Shown here piece after piece: positions 29,866-39,961 of a DNA stretch of 64,000 bases. This DNA comes from Giesbergeria anulus (GTDB taxonomy: Bacteria; Pseudomonadota; Gammaproteobacteria; Burkholderiales; Burkholderiaceae_C): positions 23,471 to 87,470 of the forward strand of contig NZ_FOGD01000009.1 of assembly GCF_900111115.1 (NCBI RefSeq). The letters are read 5' to 3'. The position numbers were made by a program, and so were the translations under genes. Below the pieces are notes generated by a model. It saw nothing but the letters and a program-made list of their open reading frames with translations. It was not told the DNA's origin and ran no database searches. The first letter of the stretch is position 1, and each line of letters starts with the position of its first letter.

Positions 29866-30417
29866 TCAGGGCCGCAAGAATGCTACCTGCTGCGTAGCCC
29901 AATAGCGCGATTGCAAATGGTCAAGCCGCACCTGCCCACCCGTAGAGGGGGCATGGACAAATCGGCCTTGTCCCACATAAATACCAGCATGGCTTGGACT
30001 ACTTCCTTGGCCAAACAGTACCAAATCGCCGGTGCGCCGTTCCTCTAGGGGCACCGGCTGCGCCCACTGCGCCAGTTGTGCCACGGTGCGTGGCGGTGCT
30101 ACGGTCATGCGGGCGCGGTACACATAGCCAATCAGGCCACTGCAGTCAAAGCCGCCATCGGGCGTGTTACCACCATAGCGGTAGGGGGTGCCTACCAAGC
30201 CCAGCGCATGGATGGCTATATCGTGCGCCATCTCTGGCGATAGCCGCGCTGGCGTTGGGCTGGGGGGGGTGTGGATGCCTTGGCGAGCCACAGGTGGCGG
30301 CACCGCTGGCGGCGCAGAGCCACAACCCACCAGCGCCAGCGCCAACCATGCCATACCAACCCCACGGCCTCTCAAGTCGGTGGCAGCCCTAGACATCCTG
30401 CACCATACCGTGTGCAT
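29866..30417 (-). CDS. NlpC/P60 (C40) peptidoglycan hydrolase lipoprotein
   Basis: 183 residues. A lipobox (LALALVGCGS) near residue 30 predicts a lipid-anchored protein. The C40 domain has the catalytic Cys in GGFDCSGLIGYVY, His in PSHAGIYVGQGRFVHAPS, and polar third residue downstream. These enzymes cut peptidoglycan stem peptides (Spr/MepS-like). The ATG at 30417 has AGGAG seven bases upstream and is preferred over the internal ATG 30396, whose AGG is too close. Confidence 0.88.
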   Translation of the reverse strand: MHTVWCRMSRAATDLRGRGVGMAWLALALVGCGSAPPAVPPPVARQGIHTPPSPTPARLSPEMAHDIAIHALGLVGTPYRYGGNTPDGGFDCSGLIGYVYRARMTVAPPRTVAQLAQWAQPVPLEERRTGDLVLFGQGSSPSHAGIYVGQGRFVHAPSTGGQVRLDHLQSRYWATQQVAFLRP

Positions 30418-30488
30418 CTTTGCTCTCCTATCCACTGTGGCAGTGGCTGCCTGCTACCAAGCGCCACAGCAAATGCTCCAACACTCGA

Positions 30489-30914
30489 TCAACGCACAAT
30501 CAATACCGGCACCGTGCTCTGTGCCAGCACTTTGGTAGTCACCGATCCCATCACCAACGTGGCCAAGGCACCGTGGCCGTGCGAGCCCATCACCAGCAAA
30601 TCAAATTGCTTGTCTTGCGAGGCTACCTCCGCGATGGTCTCTGCAATATAGCCCACCTTGCTGATGGTCTGGAGTGCCACACCCTTGGTAGCCATGAACT
30701 TGACCACGGGATCGAGTACCTTCTGGTTCTCGTCTTCGTAGTATTCTTCTACCAGCTCTTTGCTCAAGGAAGCACGGGCATGGGCAGGCAAAGGCGGCTG
30801 CACCGTCAAGGCGGTGTAGTGGTGGCTGGTGCCGAGCAACTCCTCATGGGCGGCCAGATAGGCCAGCATTTTTTTGGTGAAGGGGCTGCCATCTACGGCC
30901 AACAGAATGTTCAT
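30489..30914 (-). CDS. Universal stress protein, UspA family
   Basis: 141 residues in a single Usp domain, starting MNILLAVDGSPFTKKMLAYL and ending with the ATP-binding loop MGSHGHGALATLVMGSVTTK (G-x2-G-x9-G-S/T type). Cytoplasmic nucleotide-binding stress protein; the specific stress is unknown. AAGGAG lies eight bases before ATG 30914. It is downstream of, and in the same direction as, the metallophosphoesterase. Confidence 0.9.
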   Translation of the reverse strand: MNILLAVDGSPFTKKMLAYLAAHEELLGTSHHYTALTVQPPLPAHARASLSKELVEEYYEDENQKVLDPVVKFMATKGVALQTISKVGYIAETIAEVASQDKQFDLLVMGSHGHGALATLVMGSVTTKVLAQSTVPVLIVR

Positions 30915-30953
30915 GCTTGTGCTCCTTGTCAGTAAAAGCGAAGGTAACAGCCA

Positions 30954-31799
30954 TCATACGGTGACGCAATAGTGGGGTTGAAAGGTATCCTGCTCACCTT
31001 TACGGGCATAACCCAGCGGATTGGCCACCACCTGGCATTGCCAAGGCTGGCCATCGGGCCGCACGCCTTGGGCTAAATAATCGCAAGAGGCGTGAAGATG
31101 GCCGTGCAGCCAAGCCTGTGCATGCGGCAACCAATCGTCCAGCGCATTGCAAAAGCCCGCTGTGCCCGGCACCAAGCCATAGCGCGGATCGGCACTTTGC
31201 AGGCTGGGGGCAAAGTGCGTAACCACCACCGTCGAGCCAGCAAAGGGCTGCTCTAGTGCTGCCTGCAACCACTGCTGGCATTGCAAGGCTTGCTCGCGCA
31301 CTTGGGCCGCCAAAAAAGGCTGCCCACGCCAAGTGGTGCCCGTTTTGCGCAGATAAAAATTGGCCGCACTGAACGCTTTTTGGCGCTGGCGCAACTGCTG
31401 GGTCAAAGGGGCTTGTGCATCACGCAGCGCCAGCGCATCAAAATCGCTCCACAGCGTGGTGCCAACAAAGCGCACCCCGTCCAGCACCGCTGTTTCGCGC
31501 TCCAGCCAGATCAGCCCCAGCCGCTCACAGGTGCGGCGCAGGCGCTCTTGGGCGGCATCAAAGTCTTGGCCGTCGTATTCATGGTTGCCCGGCACCAACA
31601 CCACCGGCGTCGGCCAGCCCGCAAACTGCGGCAGTGGAGAAAAACGCGCCAACCCAAAATCCTCATCGGCCAACAGCGAGCCGCGCTGGTACGAGCCGAC
31701 ATCGCCCGCCAACACCAGCACATCGGCTCCTGGTGCAGGCTCTGGCATCCAATGGGGGTGCACCTCTAGGTGCAAATCAGACAGCAATTGAATTTTCAT
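30954..31799 (-). CDS. Calcineurin-like metallophosphoesterase
   Basis: 281 residues. The dinuclear-metal motifs are in order: D-x-H in LLSDLHLEVH near the start, GD in VLVLAGDVGSY, GNHE in LVPGNHEYDG, an H in VVVTHFAPS, and GHLH in AWLHGHLHAS. The substrate cannot be read from sequence; relatives hydrolyse phosphodiesters of various kinds. It has no signal peptide. Its ribosome binding site is not obvious. It is oriented as an operon with the UspA gene 39 bp downstream. Confidence 0.88.
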   Translation of the reverse strand: MKIQLLSDLHLEVHPHWMPEPAPGADVLVLAGDVGSYQRGSLLADEDFGLARFSPLPQFAGWPTPVVLVPGNHEYDGQDFDAAQERLRRTCERLGLIWLERETAVLDGVRFVGTTLWSDFDALALRDAQAPLTQQLRQRQKAFSAANFYLRKTGTTWRGQPFLAAQVREQALQCQQWLQAALEQPFAGSTVVVTHFAPSLQSADPRYGLVPGTAGFCNALDDWLPHAQAWLHGHLHASCDYLAQGVRPDGQPWQCQVVANPLGYARKGEQDTFQPHYCVTV

Positions 31800-31941
31800 G
31801 ATGTGGAGCGATGGCCGGATGGTGGCGGGGCCTATCTTTTGAGCAGATGAAAAATGGCAAAGCCGCCGCTTGTGCCGCCGTCGCCAATATCTTGGCGTGG
31901 GCAGCGCAGGCGGCGGCAGCGGGATTTAAGCTACCAAGCGA

Positions 31942-33291
31942 TTACGCAGCGTTGCGTGCAGGCAGCACCGTGCCACGGCATTCGCCAAAACCAATGCGCG
32001 CTGCACCGGGCTTTTCACACCAACCGCGCAAAATGACGGTATCGCCATCTTCCAAAAAGCTGCGTTGCTCATCGGGGGCGCCGGGGCCGCTCAGGGTGAT
32101 GGGTTCACGGCCCCCTTTGGTCAGCTCAATCAGGGCACCCGCCTCAGAGGCAGTGGGGCCAGAGATGGTGCCAGTACCCAGCAAATCGCCCGGTTGCAGG
32201 TTGCAGCCGCCCACGGTATGGTGGGCCAGCATTTGCGCTGCTGTCCAGTACTGGTGACGGAAGCTGGTTTGCGACACCCGCACCGGGGCCGCACCGGCGG
32301 CGCGGCGCTGGGGGGTATCAATGGACACTTCCAGTTGGATATCCAATGCACCCGCAGCGTTGTTGCTGGCATCGTCCAGATAGGGCAGGGGCTTGGGGTC
32401 AGCCTCAGGGCGTGTCCACGCTTGGCGATAGGGGGCCAGCGCCTCCATCGATACAATCCAAGGCGATACCGTGGTAGCAAAGTTCTTGGACAAGAAGGGG
32501 CCTAAGGGTTGGTATTCCCAGGCTTGGATGTCGCGGGCAGACCAATCGTTGAGCAGGCACAAGCCAAAGATATGTTGTTCAGCCTCGGCCAGTGGCACGG
32601 CATCGCCCAGATCGTTGCCTGCGCCAATGTAAATGCCCAGTTCCAGCTCATAGTCTAGGCGTTTGCAGGGGCCAAATACTGGCTCGGTAGCACCAGCAGG
32701 CAAGGATTGGCCCAGTGGGCGGCGGAACTCTTGGCCGCTCACGCCAATGCTAGAAACGCGGCCATGGTAGCCCACCGGAATCCAGCGGAAATTGGGCAGT
32801 ACCGGATCGGTGCCGTTGTCACCGCGCAAAATTTTGCCAATATTGGCCGAGTGGTGAACCGAAGTGTAAAAATCGGTGTAATCGCCAATTTGGGCGGGCA
32901 CGTTGTATTCGACTGCCACTTGCGGGATCAGGCAGGTGCGCAGGGCATCTACGTTGGGGCCTTCGGCCCCTTCTTTCAGCAGATCAAACAAACCGTGGCG
33001 CAGCGCCTGCCAAGCATCAGGCCCCAAGGCCATCAGCACATTAAGGTTATGGTACGCACCAGCCAAGGCGGCCTCAGCAGCGCGCCCTTCTAAGCAGCCG
33101 ACCACCACCACGCGTGCCAAATCAATCACTTGGTCGCCAATCGCAATGCCCCCCCGAAACGCCTCATCTTCGCGAAAATGGCGAAAGACGGCAATAGGCA
33201 GATTCTGGATCGGAAAATCACAGCCGGGCACATTGGCCGAAGCCAGCCAGCTGCGGGCGGCGGAATCGTGGGTATGGTTCAGTGCAATCAT
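31942..33291 (-). CDS. fahA: Fumarylacetoacetase
   Basis: 449 residues. It catalyses the last step of tyrosine and homogentisate breakdown, fumarylacetoacetate to fumarate and acetoacetate. Family segments include DYTDFYTSVHHSANIG with the catalytic His, FRWIPVGYHGRVSS, DYELELGIYIGAGN with metal-binding Glu residues, LLNDWSARDIQAWEYQPLGP, SKNFATTVSPWIV and GDLLGTGTISGP. ATG 33291 is set by family length; the open frame to 33486 has no similarity. Homogentisate dioxygenase is not in the window. Confidence 0.94.
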   Translation of the reverse strand: MIALNHTHDSAARSWLASANVPGCDFPIQNLPIAVFRHFREDEAFRGGIAIGDQVIDLARVVVVGCLEGRAAEAALAGAYHNLNVLMALGPDAWQALRHGLFDLLKEGAEGPNVDALRTCLIPQVAVEYNVPAQIGDYTDFYTSVHHSANIGKILRGDNGTDPVLPNFRWIPVGYHGRVSSIGVSGQEFRRPLGQSLPAGATEPVFGPCKRLDYELELGIYIGAGNDLGDAVPLAEAEQHIFGLCLLNDWSARDIQAWEYQPLGPFLSKNFATTVSPWIVSMEALAPYRQAWTRPEADPKPLPYLDDASNNAAGALDIQLEVSIDTPQRRAAGAAPVRVSQTSFRHQYWTAAQMLAHHTVGGCNLQPGDLLGTGTISGPTASEAGALIELTKGGREPITLSGPGAPDEQRSFLEDGDTVILRGWCEKPGAARIGFGECRGTVLPARNAA

Positions 33292-33539
33292 GCGGTTGGT
33301 CTTTCTGGATGAAGAAGAAGCCTTGGCCGGTGGCGGCGCAGTGCCGCAAGGCCGGGTTTGCACATTGTGGGGCAAACTATGGGTATAAAAAAAGAAATCT
33401 CCCGCCCTTTTACCGTGCAATCGCTGTGTTGCCGTTTGCAACAGACAGCGCCAGACGGGTGCATCCGGTAGGCGTGCGCGGTACACTTGCCAGCTTACGG
33501 ACGCGCGCTTTTTTCGCTCCTCTTCAACCCTTCTCGCCC

Positions 33540-34289
33540 ATGGCCATAGACACTGCGGTGCAAAACCGCTCCAGCTTTGACCTCAAGAGCGCTTTACTGC
33601 CCGTTGTGGCCGTAATGCTCAAGAGCACCGATGTCGGGGTACTGGCTGCCGAACTGGCCCAGCGCTTGGCCGCCGACCCGGATTTTTTTGACAACGACCC
33701 GGTGCTGATTGACCTGACCGGTGTGCGTGAAGACCCCGCACCTATCGATTTTGCGGCGCTCACCCGTTTACTGCACCAGCACCACACCGTGCCGGTAGCC
33801 GTACGCGGTGGTAGCGCCGTACAAATGGCCGCCGCTCGTAGCGTGGGGCTGGTAGCGGCCCCTGATGCACCGCCCACGCGCGCCCCAACCCCGCCTGAGG
33901 TGCGTGAAATCATCCATGAGGTGGTGCATGAAGTCGAGGTAATACGCCCTGCCCCTAGGGTGCCCACCGTGGTGGTAGACAAGCCCTTGCGTTCGGGCCA
34001 ACAGGTGTATGCACGCGGTGCCGATCTGGTGGTGTTGGCAATGGTCAGTTTTGGGGCCGAGGTCATTGCCGACGGCAACATCCATGTCTATGCACCGCTG
34101 CGTGGGCGAGCCATTGCCGGGGCGCGGGGCGATACCGGAGCACGCATTTTTACCACTTGCATGGACCCCCAACTGATTTCCATCGCAGGCATTTACCGCA
34201 CCACTGAGGTCGCCATCGCGGCTGATGTGGTGGGCAAACCGGCCCAAGTACGGCTTGATGGCGAAAAATTACTCATCGAACCCCTCTGA
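33540..34289 (+). CDS. minC: Septum site-determining protein MinC
   Basis: 249 residues. The N-terminal domain (1-110) contains SSFDLKSALLPVVAVMLKS; a Pro/Val-rich linker follows; the C-terminal beta-helix has RSGQQVYARGADLVVLAMVS, GAEVIADGNIHVYAPLRGRA and GARIFTTCMDPQLISIAGIY. It inhibits FtsZ polymerisation away from midcell together with MinD. First gene of a minCDE operon; minD follows 72 bp downstream. The start ATG 33540 follows family alignment. Confidence 0.95.
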   Translation: MAIDTAVQNRSSFDLKSALLPVVAVMLKSTDVGVLAAELAQRLAADPDFFDNDPVLIDLTGVREDPAPIDFAALTRLLHQHHTVPVAVRGGSAVQMAAARSVGLVAAPDAPPTRAPTPPEVREIIHEVVHEVEVIRPAPRVPTVVVDKPLRSGQQVYARGADLVVLAMVSFGAEVIADGNIHVYAPLRGRAIAGARGDTGARIFTTCMDPQLISIAGIYRTTEVAIAADVVGKPAQVRLDGEKLLIEPL

Positions 34290-34361
34290 GCACCGGCAGC
34301 GCACAGCCCTACGGCTTGAGTCCAGATCAGAATCTCACATATCGCACAGGAATTGCAATCC

Positions 34362-35177
34362 ATGGCCAAAATTGTTGTCGTGACCTCGGGCAAGGGGGGT
34401 GTCGGAAAAACCACCACCAGCGCCGCATTTTCTTCTGGTCTCGCAATGCGCGGCCACAAAACCGCTGTCATAGACTTTGATGTCGGGCTGCGCAACCTTG
34501 ATCTCATCATGGGCTGTGAGCGCCGTGTGGTCTATGACCTCATTAACGTCATCCAAGGCGAGGCCAACCTCAGCCAAGCGCTCATCAAAGACAAAAACTG
34601 CGACAACCTGTTTATTCTCGCGGCCTCACAAACGCGCGACAAAGACGCCCTGACCCTCGAAGGTGTGGGCAAGGTGCTGAAAGATTTGGCCGATATGGGC
34701 TTTGCCTATGTCATTTGCGATTCTCCGGCGGGCATCGAAACCGGTGCCCTGATGGCCATGCACTTTGCCGATGAGGCATTGGTGGTCACTAATCCTGAGG
34801 TCTCTTCGGTGCGCGACTCTGACCGCATTTTGGGTATGTTGGGCAGCAAAACGCAGCGCGCCATCGATGGTGGCGAGCCAATCAAAGAGCATCTGCTCAT
34901 CACCCGCTACGACGCCAATCGGGTAGAAGACGGCCACATGCTGTCCATCACCGACATCCAAGACATCTTGCGTATTCCGCTGATTGGCGTGGTGCCCGAA
35001 TCTGAAGAGGTGCTGCAAGCGTCCAATCAGGGCCTGCCCGCCATTCACCTCAAGGGCACCGATGTGGCAGAGGCCTACCACGACGTCGTGGCACGCTTCT
35101 TAGGTGAGGACAAGGCTATGCGCTTTACCGATGCGCAAAAGCCTGGCTTCTTTAAGCGCATCTTTGGCGGGAGGTAG
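34362..35177 (+). CDS. minD: Septum site-determining ATPase MinD
   Basis: 271 residues. The deviant Walker A is [19 protein letters not shown]; switch regions include [19 protein letters not shown] and [15 protein letters not shown]. The C-terminal amphipathic membrane-targeting helix is visible ([11 protein letters not shown]). It recruits MinC to the membrane and is cleared by MinE. ATG 34362 follows the canonical start; a TTG three codons upstream is ignored. Confidence 0.96.
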   Translation: MAKIVVVTSGKGGVGKTTTSAAFSSGLAMRGHKTAVIDFDVGLRNLDLIMGCERRVVYDLINVIQGEANLSQALIKDKNCDNLFILAASQTRDKDALTLEGVGKVLKDLADMGFAYVICDSPAGIETGALMAMHFADEALVVTNPEVSSVRDSDRILGMLGSKTQRAIDGGEPIKEHLLITRYDANRVEDGHMLSITDIQDILRIPLIGVVPESEEVLQASNQGLPAIHLKGTDVAEAYHDVVARFLGEDKAMRFTDAQKPGFFKRIFGGR

Positions 35178-35184
35178 GCAGCAC

Positions 35185-35448
35185 ATGTCTTTGCTGACCT
35201 TGTTTTTGGGGGAGAAAAAAACCTCCGCCAATGTGGCGCGCGAGCGCCTGCAAATCATTTTGGCGCACGAGCGCACTGGACGCAACGCCGCCATGCCCGA
35301 CTACCTGCCCGCCTTGCAGCGCGAGTTGCTGGAGGTGATTTCCAAGTACGTCTCGATTGACTTGGATGACATCACAGTGCATCTGGAGCGCCAAGAAAAC
35401 CTCGAAGTGCTCGAAGTCAAAATCGAGCTGCCTGAAATTTTGCGTTAA
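35185..35448 (+). CDS. minE: Cell division topological factor MinE
   Basis: 87 residues starting [20 protein letters not shown], with the MinD-activating helix [16 protein letters not shown] and the dimerisation part [20 protein letters not shown] lies about 8 bases before ATG 35185, which is 7 bases after the minD stop, so the two are translationally close. It stimulates MinD ATPase and sets the pole-to-pole oscillation. Convergent with recQ. Confidence 0.95.
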   Translation: MSLLTLFLGEKKTSANVARERLQIILAHERTGRNAAMPDYLPALQRELLEVISKYVSIDLDDITVHLERQENLEVLEVKIELPEILR

Positions 35449-35455
35449 ACCGGTG

Positions 35456-37360
35456 CTAGCTGCACACCCGCAGCACTTCAGCGCCATAGGCTTGCAGCTT
35501 TTTGGCCCCCATGCCACTGATGCCTTGCAAATCGGCCAGCGTGTGCGGCTGTTGCTGCGCGATGGCCGCCAGCGTGGCATCATGAAAAATCACATAGGCG
35601 GGCAGGCCATGCTCGCGTGCCACCTCGGCACGCCACGCTTTCAGATTGATAAAACGTGCCAAGGCGGCTTGGTCTAAGCCCTCGGCTACCGGGGGCAGGC
35701 TCGCCGCCGGGCGGCGCTGGCGGCGCTCACGCGGGCCGGCAGGAGCCGCCACTGAGGCGCGCAAGCGCACAGGCTGCTCACCGCGCAATACCGCACGTGA
35801 GGCATCGGTCAGGCACAGGGTGTCAAAGCTGTGGCCGTTGTCCAGTTGCACCTTGTGCAGCCCCACGGCACCGGTGGCCAGCAGTTGGCGCAGCACAGCG
35901 CGCAATTGCAACTCACTAAATTCTGGCCCCATGCCAAAGGTGGAGAGTTTGTCGTGCCCGTGTTGCACAATTTTGTCGGTACTTTTGCCGCGCAGCACAT
36001 CTAAGGTGTGCTGGGTGCCAAAGTTCAGGCCGCTGGCCTGTTGGATGCGGTAGATGGTCGATAGCAGCTTGCGTGCGCAGTCGGTGGCGTCCCAGACTTC
36101 GGGCGGGTGCAGGCAATTGTCGCAATTGCCGCAAGGCGTGGAGGCTTCATCAAAATAGGCCAATAGGCGCACGCGGCGGCAATCGGTGGCCTCGGCCAGC
36201 GCCAGCAGGGCTTCTAATTTGCCGCGCAGCGCTTGCTTGAACTCGTCGGCGGCGGGGCTTTCGTCAATCATGCGCCGCTGGTTCACCACATCGCTCAGGC
36301 CATAGGCCATCCACGCATGGGCGGCCAGCCCGTCGCGACCGGCTCGGCCCGTTTCTTGGTAATAGCCCTCAATGTTTTTCGGCATGTCCACATGGCCGAC
36401 AAAGCGCACATCGGGCTTGTCGATACCCATGCCAAAAGCAATGGTGGCCACCATGACGATGCCGTCCTCGCGCAAAAAGCGGTTTTGGTGCGCTTGGCGC
36501 AGCTCGGCAGGCAAACCGGCATGGTAGGGCAGGGCAGCAATGCCCGCGTTGGCCAGCACGGTGGCCAGTTCTTCGACCCGCTTGCGCGACTGGCAATAAA
36601 CCACCCCGGCATCGCCTGCATGTTCTTCTTTGATAAAGCGCAGCAACTGGCCCGTGACATCTTTGCCTTTTTCGGCAATGGTGTAACGGATATTGGGCCG
36701 ATCAAAACTGCTGACAAACAGGCGCGCCTCTTGCAGTTGCAGCCGCTCAATGATGTCGGCGCGGGTCAAGGCGTCGGCGGTAGCGGTCAGGGCGATGCGT
36801 GGCACGGCTGGGTAGCGCTCGTGCAACACGCTCAGGGCACGGTATTCGGGCCGGAAATCATGCCCCCACTGGCTGACGCAATGGGCCTCGTCAATAGCAA
36901 ACAGGCCCAAACCACCCTGCTGGTACAAGGCATCCAGCAAGGCCAGAAAGCGCGGCGTGTTCACGCGCTCCGGGGCAGCATAGAGCAAGGTGATAGCACC
37001 AGTGCGCAGGCGTTGCTCCACCTCTTGCGTCTGTTGCCAGTCCAGTGTGGAGTTGAGAAAGGCGGCCTCGACCCCTGCCTCGTGCAAAGCCCCCACTTGG
37101 TCGTGCATCAGAGCAATCAACGGCGACACCACAATAGCCAAGCCTTGGCCCTGCTGCTGGCGCACGATGGCCGGTATCTGATAACACAGCGATTTGCCGC
37201 CGCCCGTGGGCATGAGCACCAGTGCATCGCCACCAGCAATCACATGCTCAACGATGGCCTGTTGTGGGCCGCGAAACTGCGGGTAGCCAAAAGTGCGGTT
37301 TAAGACCGAAAGTGCAGCGGACAAGAGAGAAGCCTTTGTGGGTGTAGCGGTGGCAGACAA
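35456..37360 (-). CDS. recQ: ATP-dependent DNA helicase RecQ
   Basis: 634 residues. Helicase motifs: LMPTGGGKSLCYQIPAIV (Walker A), FAIDEAHCVSQWGHDFRPEY (DEAH and aromatic-rich loop), VVYCQSRKRVEELA, and GRAGRDGLAAHAWM (motif VI). A zinc site follows in FDEASTPCGNCDNCLHPPE, then the winged-helix RQC region and a C-terminal HRDC domain (FINLKAWRAEVAREHGLPAY). It unwinds recombination and replication intermediates. No ATG precedes the conserved start; TTG 37360 is used, and a TTG 12 codons further in is also possible. Confidence 0.93.
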   Translation of the reverse strand: MSATATPTKASLLSAALSVLNRTFGYPQFRGPQQAIVEHVIAGGDALVLMPTGGGKSLCYQIPAIVRQQQGQGLAIVVSPLIALMHDQVGALHEAGVEAAFLNSTLDWQQTQEVEQRLRTGAITLLYAAPERVNTPRFLALLDALYQQGGLGLFAIDEAHCVSQWGHDFRPEYRALSVLHERYPAVPRIALTATADALTRADIIERLQLQEARLFVSSFDRPNIRYTIAEKGKDVTGQLLRFIKEEHAGDAGVVYCQSRKRVEELATVLANAGIAALPYHAGLPAELRQAHQNRFLREDGIVMVATIAFGMGIDKPDVRFVGHVDMPKNIEGYYQETGRAGRDGLAAHAWMAYGLSDVVNQRRMIDESPAADEFKQALRGKLEALLALAEATDCRRVRLLAYFDEASTPCGNCDNCLHPPEVWDATDCARKLLSTIYRIQQASGLNFGTQHTLDVLRGKSTDKIVQHGHDKLSTFGMGPEFSELQLRAVLRQLLATGAVGLHKVQLDNGHSFDTLCLTDASRAVLRGEQPVRLRASVAAPAGPRERRQRRPAASLPPVAEGLDQAALARFINLKAWRAEVAREHGLPAYVIFHDATLAAIAQQQPHTLADLQGISGMGAKKLQAYGAEVLRVCS

Positions 37361-37460
37361 TGGCGCTATTGTGCGCTGCGCTCGCCTTGTGCCCAGTGTG
37401 GGGCCGGTAATCAGCCGCTGCGGAAAATAGCACTTTTTTAAGCCTTTACAGGATTACCCC

Positions 37461-37694
37461 ATGCCCATCTACGAATATGCCTGCCAAGACTGCGGCCACG
37501 CCTTTGAAACGCTGGTGCGCTCAAACACCGTACCGGCCTGCCCCCGTTGCCAGTCGCAACAGTTAGAAAAGCAACTGTCGGTGTTTGCCACCACCAGCGA
37601 GGCTGCCCGGACGGTGCCATTGCCTGCCAGCCCGTGTGGCAGTTGCAGCCACCCCGGTGGGCCAAGCGCATGTGGCTTTGCTGGAATGCACTGA
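37461..37694 (+). CDS. FmdB-family zinc ribbon protein
   Basis: 77 residues. The N-terminus MPIYEYACQDCGHAFETLV and CPRCQSQQLEKQLSVFA form a CxxC...CxxC zinc ribbon of the FmdB regulatory-protein family. A second Cys cluster is at the C-terminus (SPCGSCSHPGGPSACGF). The family is widespread and its role is poorly known. It precedes a chemoreceptor gene; the 191-bp gap contains a GCCATAC/GTATGGC hairpin at 37789-37812. Confidence 0.9.
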   Translation: MPIYEYACQDCGHAFETLVRSNTVPACPRCQSQQLEKQLSVFATTSEAARTVPLPASPCGSCSHPGGPSACGFAGMH

Positions 37695-37788
37695 AGCGCT
37701 TGAGTGTGGTCGGTGTGGTTTGAAGATAATTTCTATCGCTATACCATCAGTGGTAGCCAATTGCTACTTTGACGCGGATTGACCGACT

Positions 37789-37812
37789 GCCATACATGGG
37801 GTTGTGTATGGC
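37789..37812. terminator. Hairpin between FmdB-type gene and chemoreceptor
   Basis: GCCATAC and GTATGGC pair perfectly around a 10-base loop, about 95 bases after the FmdB-type stop and about 75 before the chemoreceptor start. No T-run follows, so it may be a weak terminator or a leader structure. Confidence 0.35.
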
Positions 37813-37885
37813 TCCCCCAGCGCCCATTGGGTACATTGAAAGTTCCAATGGATGCAAGGGATCTGGTTGATCCCACCCGCTCACA

Positions 37886-39874
37886 ATGACTTCATTTTTT
37901 CTACCTGCGATCGCCTTAATGGGCCGACTTCGCTTTGGCTTCAAATTTGCACTGGCCGGTCTGGTGACCTTTGCCTTGTTGCTGTACCTTGGTTCTCTCC
38001 AAGTTTATGACCTGCACCATCGGGTGCAGCAGCTCATGGCACAGCGCACCGCCGTAGGCTTGATGGCCCATCTGGTCGAATGGAACAAGGTGCTGATTGA
38101 GAGTAGGCGCATTGCCATCACTGCAGCCCCCGGCGATGAAAGCGTGCGCCAGCGCTTTCGCCAGCAGGCCGCCGTGGTAGAGCGCAAACTGACCGAGATT
38201 GAGCAGGCCGTGGTACAGGCACAGCCGTGGTTTGACATGCAAGAGCCGACCCGTGGCCTGCGCACCGGCTGGCAAGAGCTGCAAAAAAATGTGGATGCCT
38301 TGCCACTCAATGCCGATTTTGCGCAAAAGGCATTTGCCGCCCATGCACCGGAGTATGGCCGCCTGTACGCTTTTATGCGCGATATGGGCGACCGCTCTGG
38401 GGTGTCGTTAGAGTCTGATCTGGAATTGTTTTACTTGGGCTACCCCCTGCTCAACAACACCCCCAGCACAGCAGGAATTGCAGTGCGCATTGCTGCCTAT
38501 TCCACACTGAACATCGCCCGTGGGAACATCACGCCTAAAGACAAGGTGTTTTATGAGGTGACCGAGGCGCGACTGAGCGATACCTTTGGCACAGTCGAGA
38601 ACATGTTGGGCCAGTCAATGAAGGCCAGCCCAGCGCTAGAAAAGCGCCTAGGCCAAAACTTTGCCACCCTCAAAAGCAGCTCCAAGGAGTATCTGGCTTT
38701 TGTCCGCCAACACTTTACCAATGCAGACAGCATCAGCATCGATCAAACCCAAGCGGGACAGGCAGCCCAAGCCACGGTAGATGCGGCTTGGGCCTTGGTG
38801 GAACAAAACCGTTTAGCGATGGATGACCTGCTGACCCAGCACATCACGCAGGCCTCCTTCCAACGCAACCTGATGGCTGCTGCCCTCGCCCTGACGGCAT
38901 TGGTCTCGGTGTATCTGTACATCGGCATGTACTTGGGCATCCACCAAGGCATGGTGCAAGCCAGCGAGTCGGTACGCGCTATTGCCACAGGCACCTTGGG
39001 CCAAGTGCCCCAAGCCCTGACCCATGATGAATTTGCCGAGCTGATGCACGACCTACACCAAGCAGATCATGCGCTCATCACCATGATTGCTGCGGTGCGC
39101 CAAAACGCCGAAGGGGTGGCTACTGCCAGTGCGCAAATTGCCCAAGGCAATATCGACCTCTCGGTTCGCACCGAAGAGCAAGCCAGCGCATTAGACAGAA
39201 CCGCTGCGTCGATGGGCTTGCTGGGCAAAGCGGTGCAAGACAACACCGACCATGCCCACCAAGCCAACAATTTAGCCAAAAACGCCTCTATCGTGGCGCA
39301 ACAAGGCGGCGATGTGGTCAACCAAGTGGTGGAGACCATGAAAGGCATCAACGAGTCTTCACGCAAGATTTCTGACATCATCGGCGTGATTGATGGCATT
39401 GCCTTTCAAACCAATATTTTGGCGCTCAATGCCGCCGTAGAAGCCGCCCGCGCTGGTGAGCAAGGCCGGGGCTTTGCCGTGGTGGCCTCAGAGGTGCGCA
39501 GTCTGGCCGGACGCAGCGCCCATGCCGCCAAAGAGATTAAGGCACTGATCAACACCAGTGTGGAACGTGTGGAGCAGGGCACAGTGTTGGTCGATCAGGC
39601 TGGGCTCACCATGAGCGAGGTGGTCGAGAGCATCGGCCATGTCACGGCACTGATGGCCGACATCAACACCGCGACCTCCGAGCAAAACACCGTAGTGGCG
39701 CAAGTCAGTGGTGCGGTGACGCAGATGGACCAAGCTACCCAGCAAAATGCCGCATTGGTTGAAGAAATGGCCGCCGCCGCCGCCAGCCTGAAGGGGCAGG
39801 CACAGGATCTGGTGCAGGCGGTCGGGGTGTTCAAGTTGGGCCAAGGCAGCAACCCGCCGCTTCTCCGCCGCTGA
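37886..39874 (+). CDS. Methyl-accepting chemotaxis protein
   Basis: 662 residues. The first transmembrane helix is [20 protein letters not shown] (about 18-40). A large periplasmic ligand domain, about 41-330, is mostly helical. The second membrane helix is [20 protein letters not shown]. After a HAMP-like linker comes the signalling domain, with [20 protein letters not shown] at the hairpin tip and [20 protein letters not shown] near the end. It reports an unknown ligand to CheA/CheW. It belongs to the same general class as the decayed receptor fragment at 15100-15330. Confidence 0.92.
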   Translation: MTSFFLPAIALMGRLRFGFKFALAGLVTFALLLYLGSLQVYDLHHRVQQLMAQRTAVGLMAHLVEWNKVLIESRRIAITAAPGDESVRQRFRQQAAVVERKLTEIEQAVVQAQPWFDMQEPTRGLRTGWQELQKNVDALPLNADFAQKAFAAHAPEYGRLYAFMRDMGDRSGVSLESDLELFYLGYPLLNNTPSTAGIAVRIAAYSTLNIARGNITPKDKVFYEVTEARLSDTFGTVENMLGQSMKASPALEKRLGQNFATLKSSSKEYLAFVRQHFTNADSISIDQTQAGQAAQATVDAAWALVEQNRLAMDDLLTQHITQASFQRNLMAAALALTALVSVYLYIGMYLGIHQGMVQASESVRAIATGTLGQVPQALTHDEFAELMHDLHQADHALITMIAAVRQNAEGVATASAQIAQGNIDLSVRTEEQASALDRTAASMGLLGKAVQDNTDHAHQANNLAKNASIVAQQGGDVVNQVVETMKGINESSRKISDIIGVIDGIAFQTNILALNAAVEAARAGEQGRGFAVVASEVRSLAGRSAHAAKEIKALINTSVERVEQGTVLVDQAGLTMSEVVESIGHVTALMADINTATSEQNTVVAQVSGAVTQMDQATQQNAALVEEMAAAAASLKGQAQDLVQAVGVFKLGQGSNPPLLRR

Positions 39875-39961
39875 GGCCGCCCGGTGGCCACACCAGCGTA
39901 GGTGCTCAGGTCTCTTTTGCCCTGTTTTTTGCTGGAATGCCCGGCAGCCATTTGCGGTTCA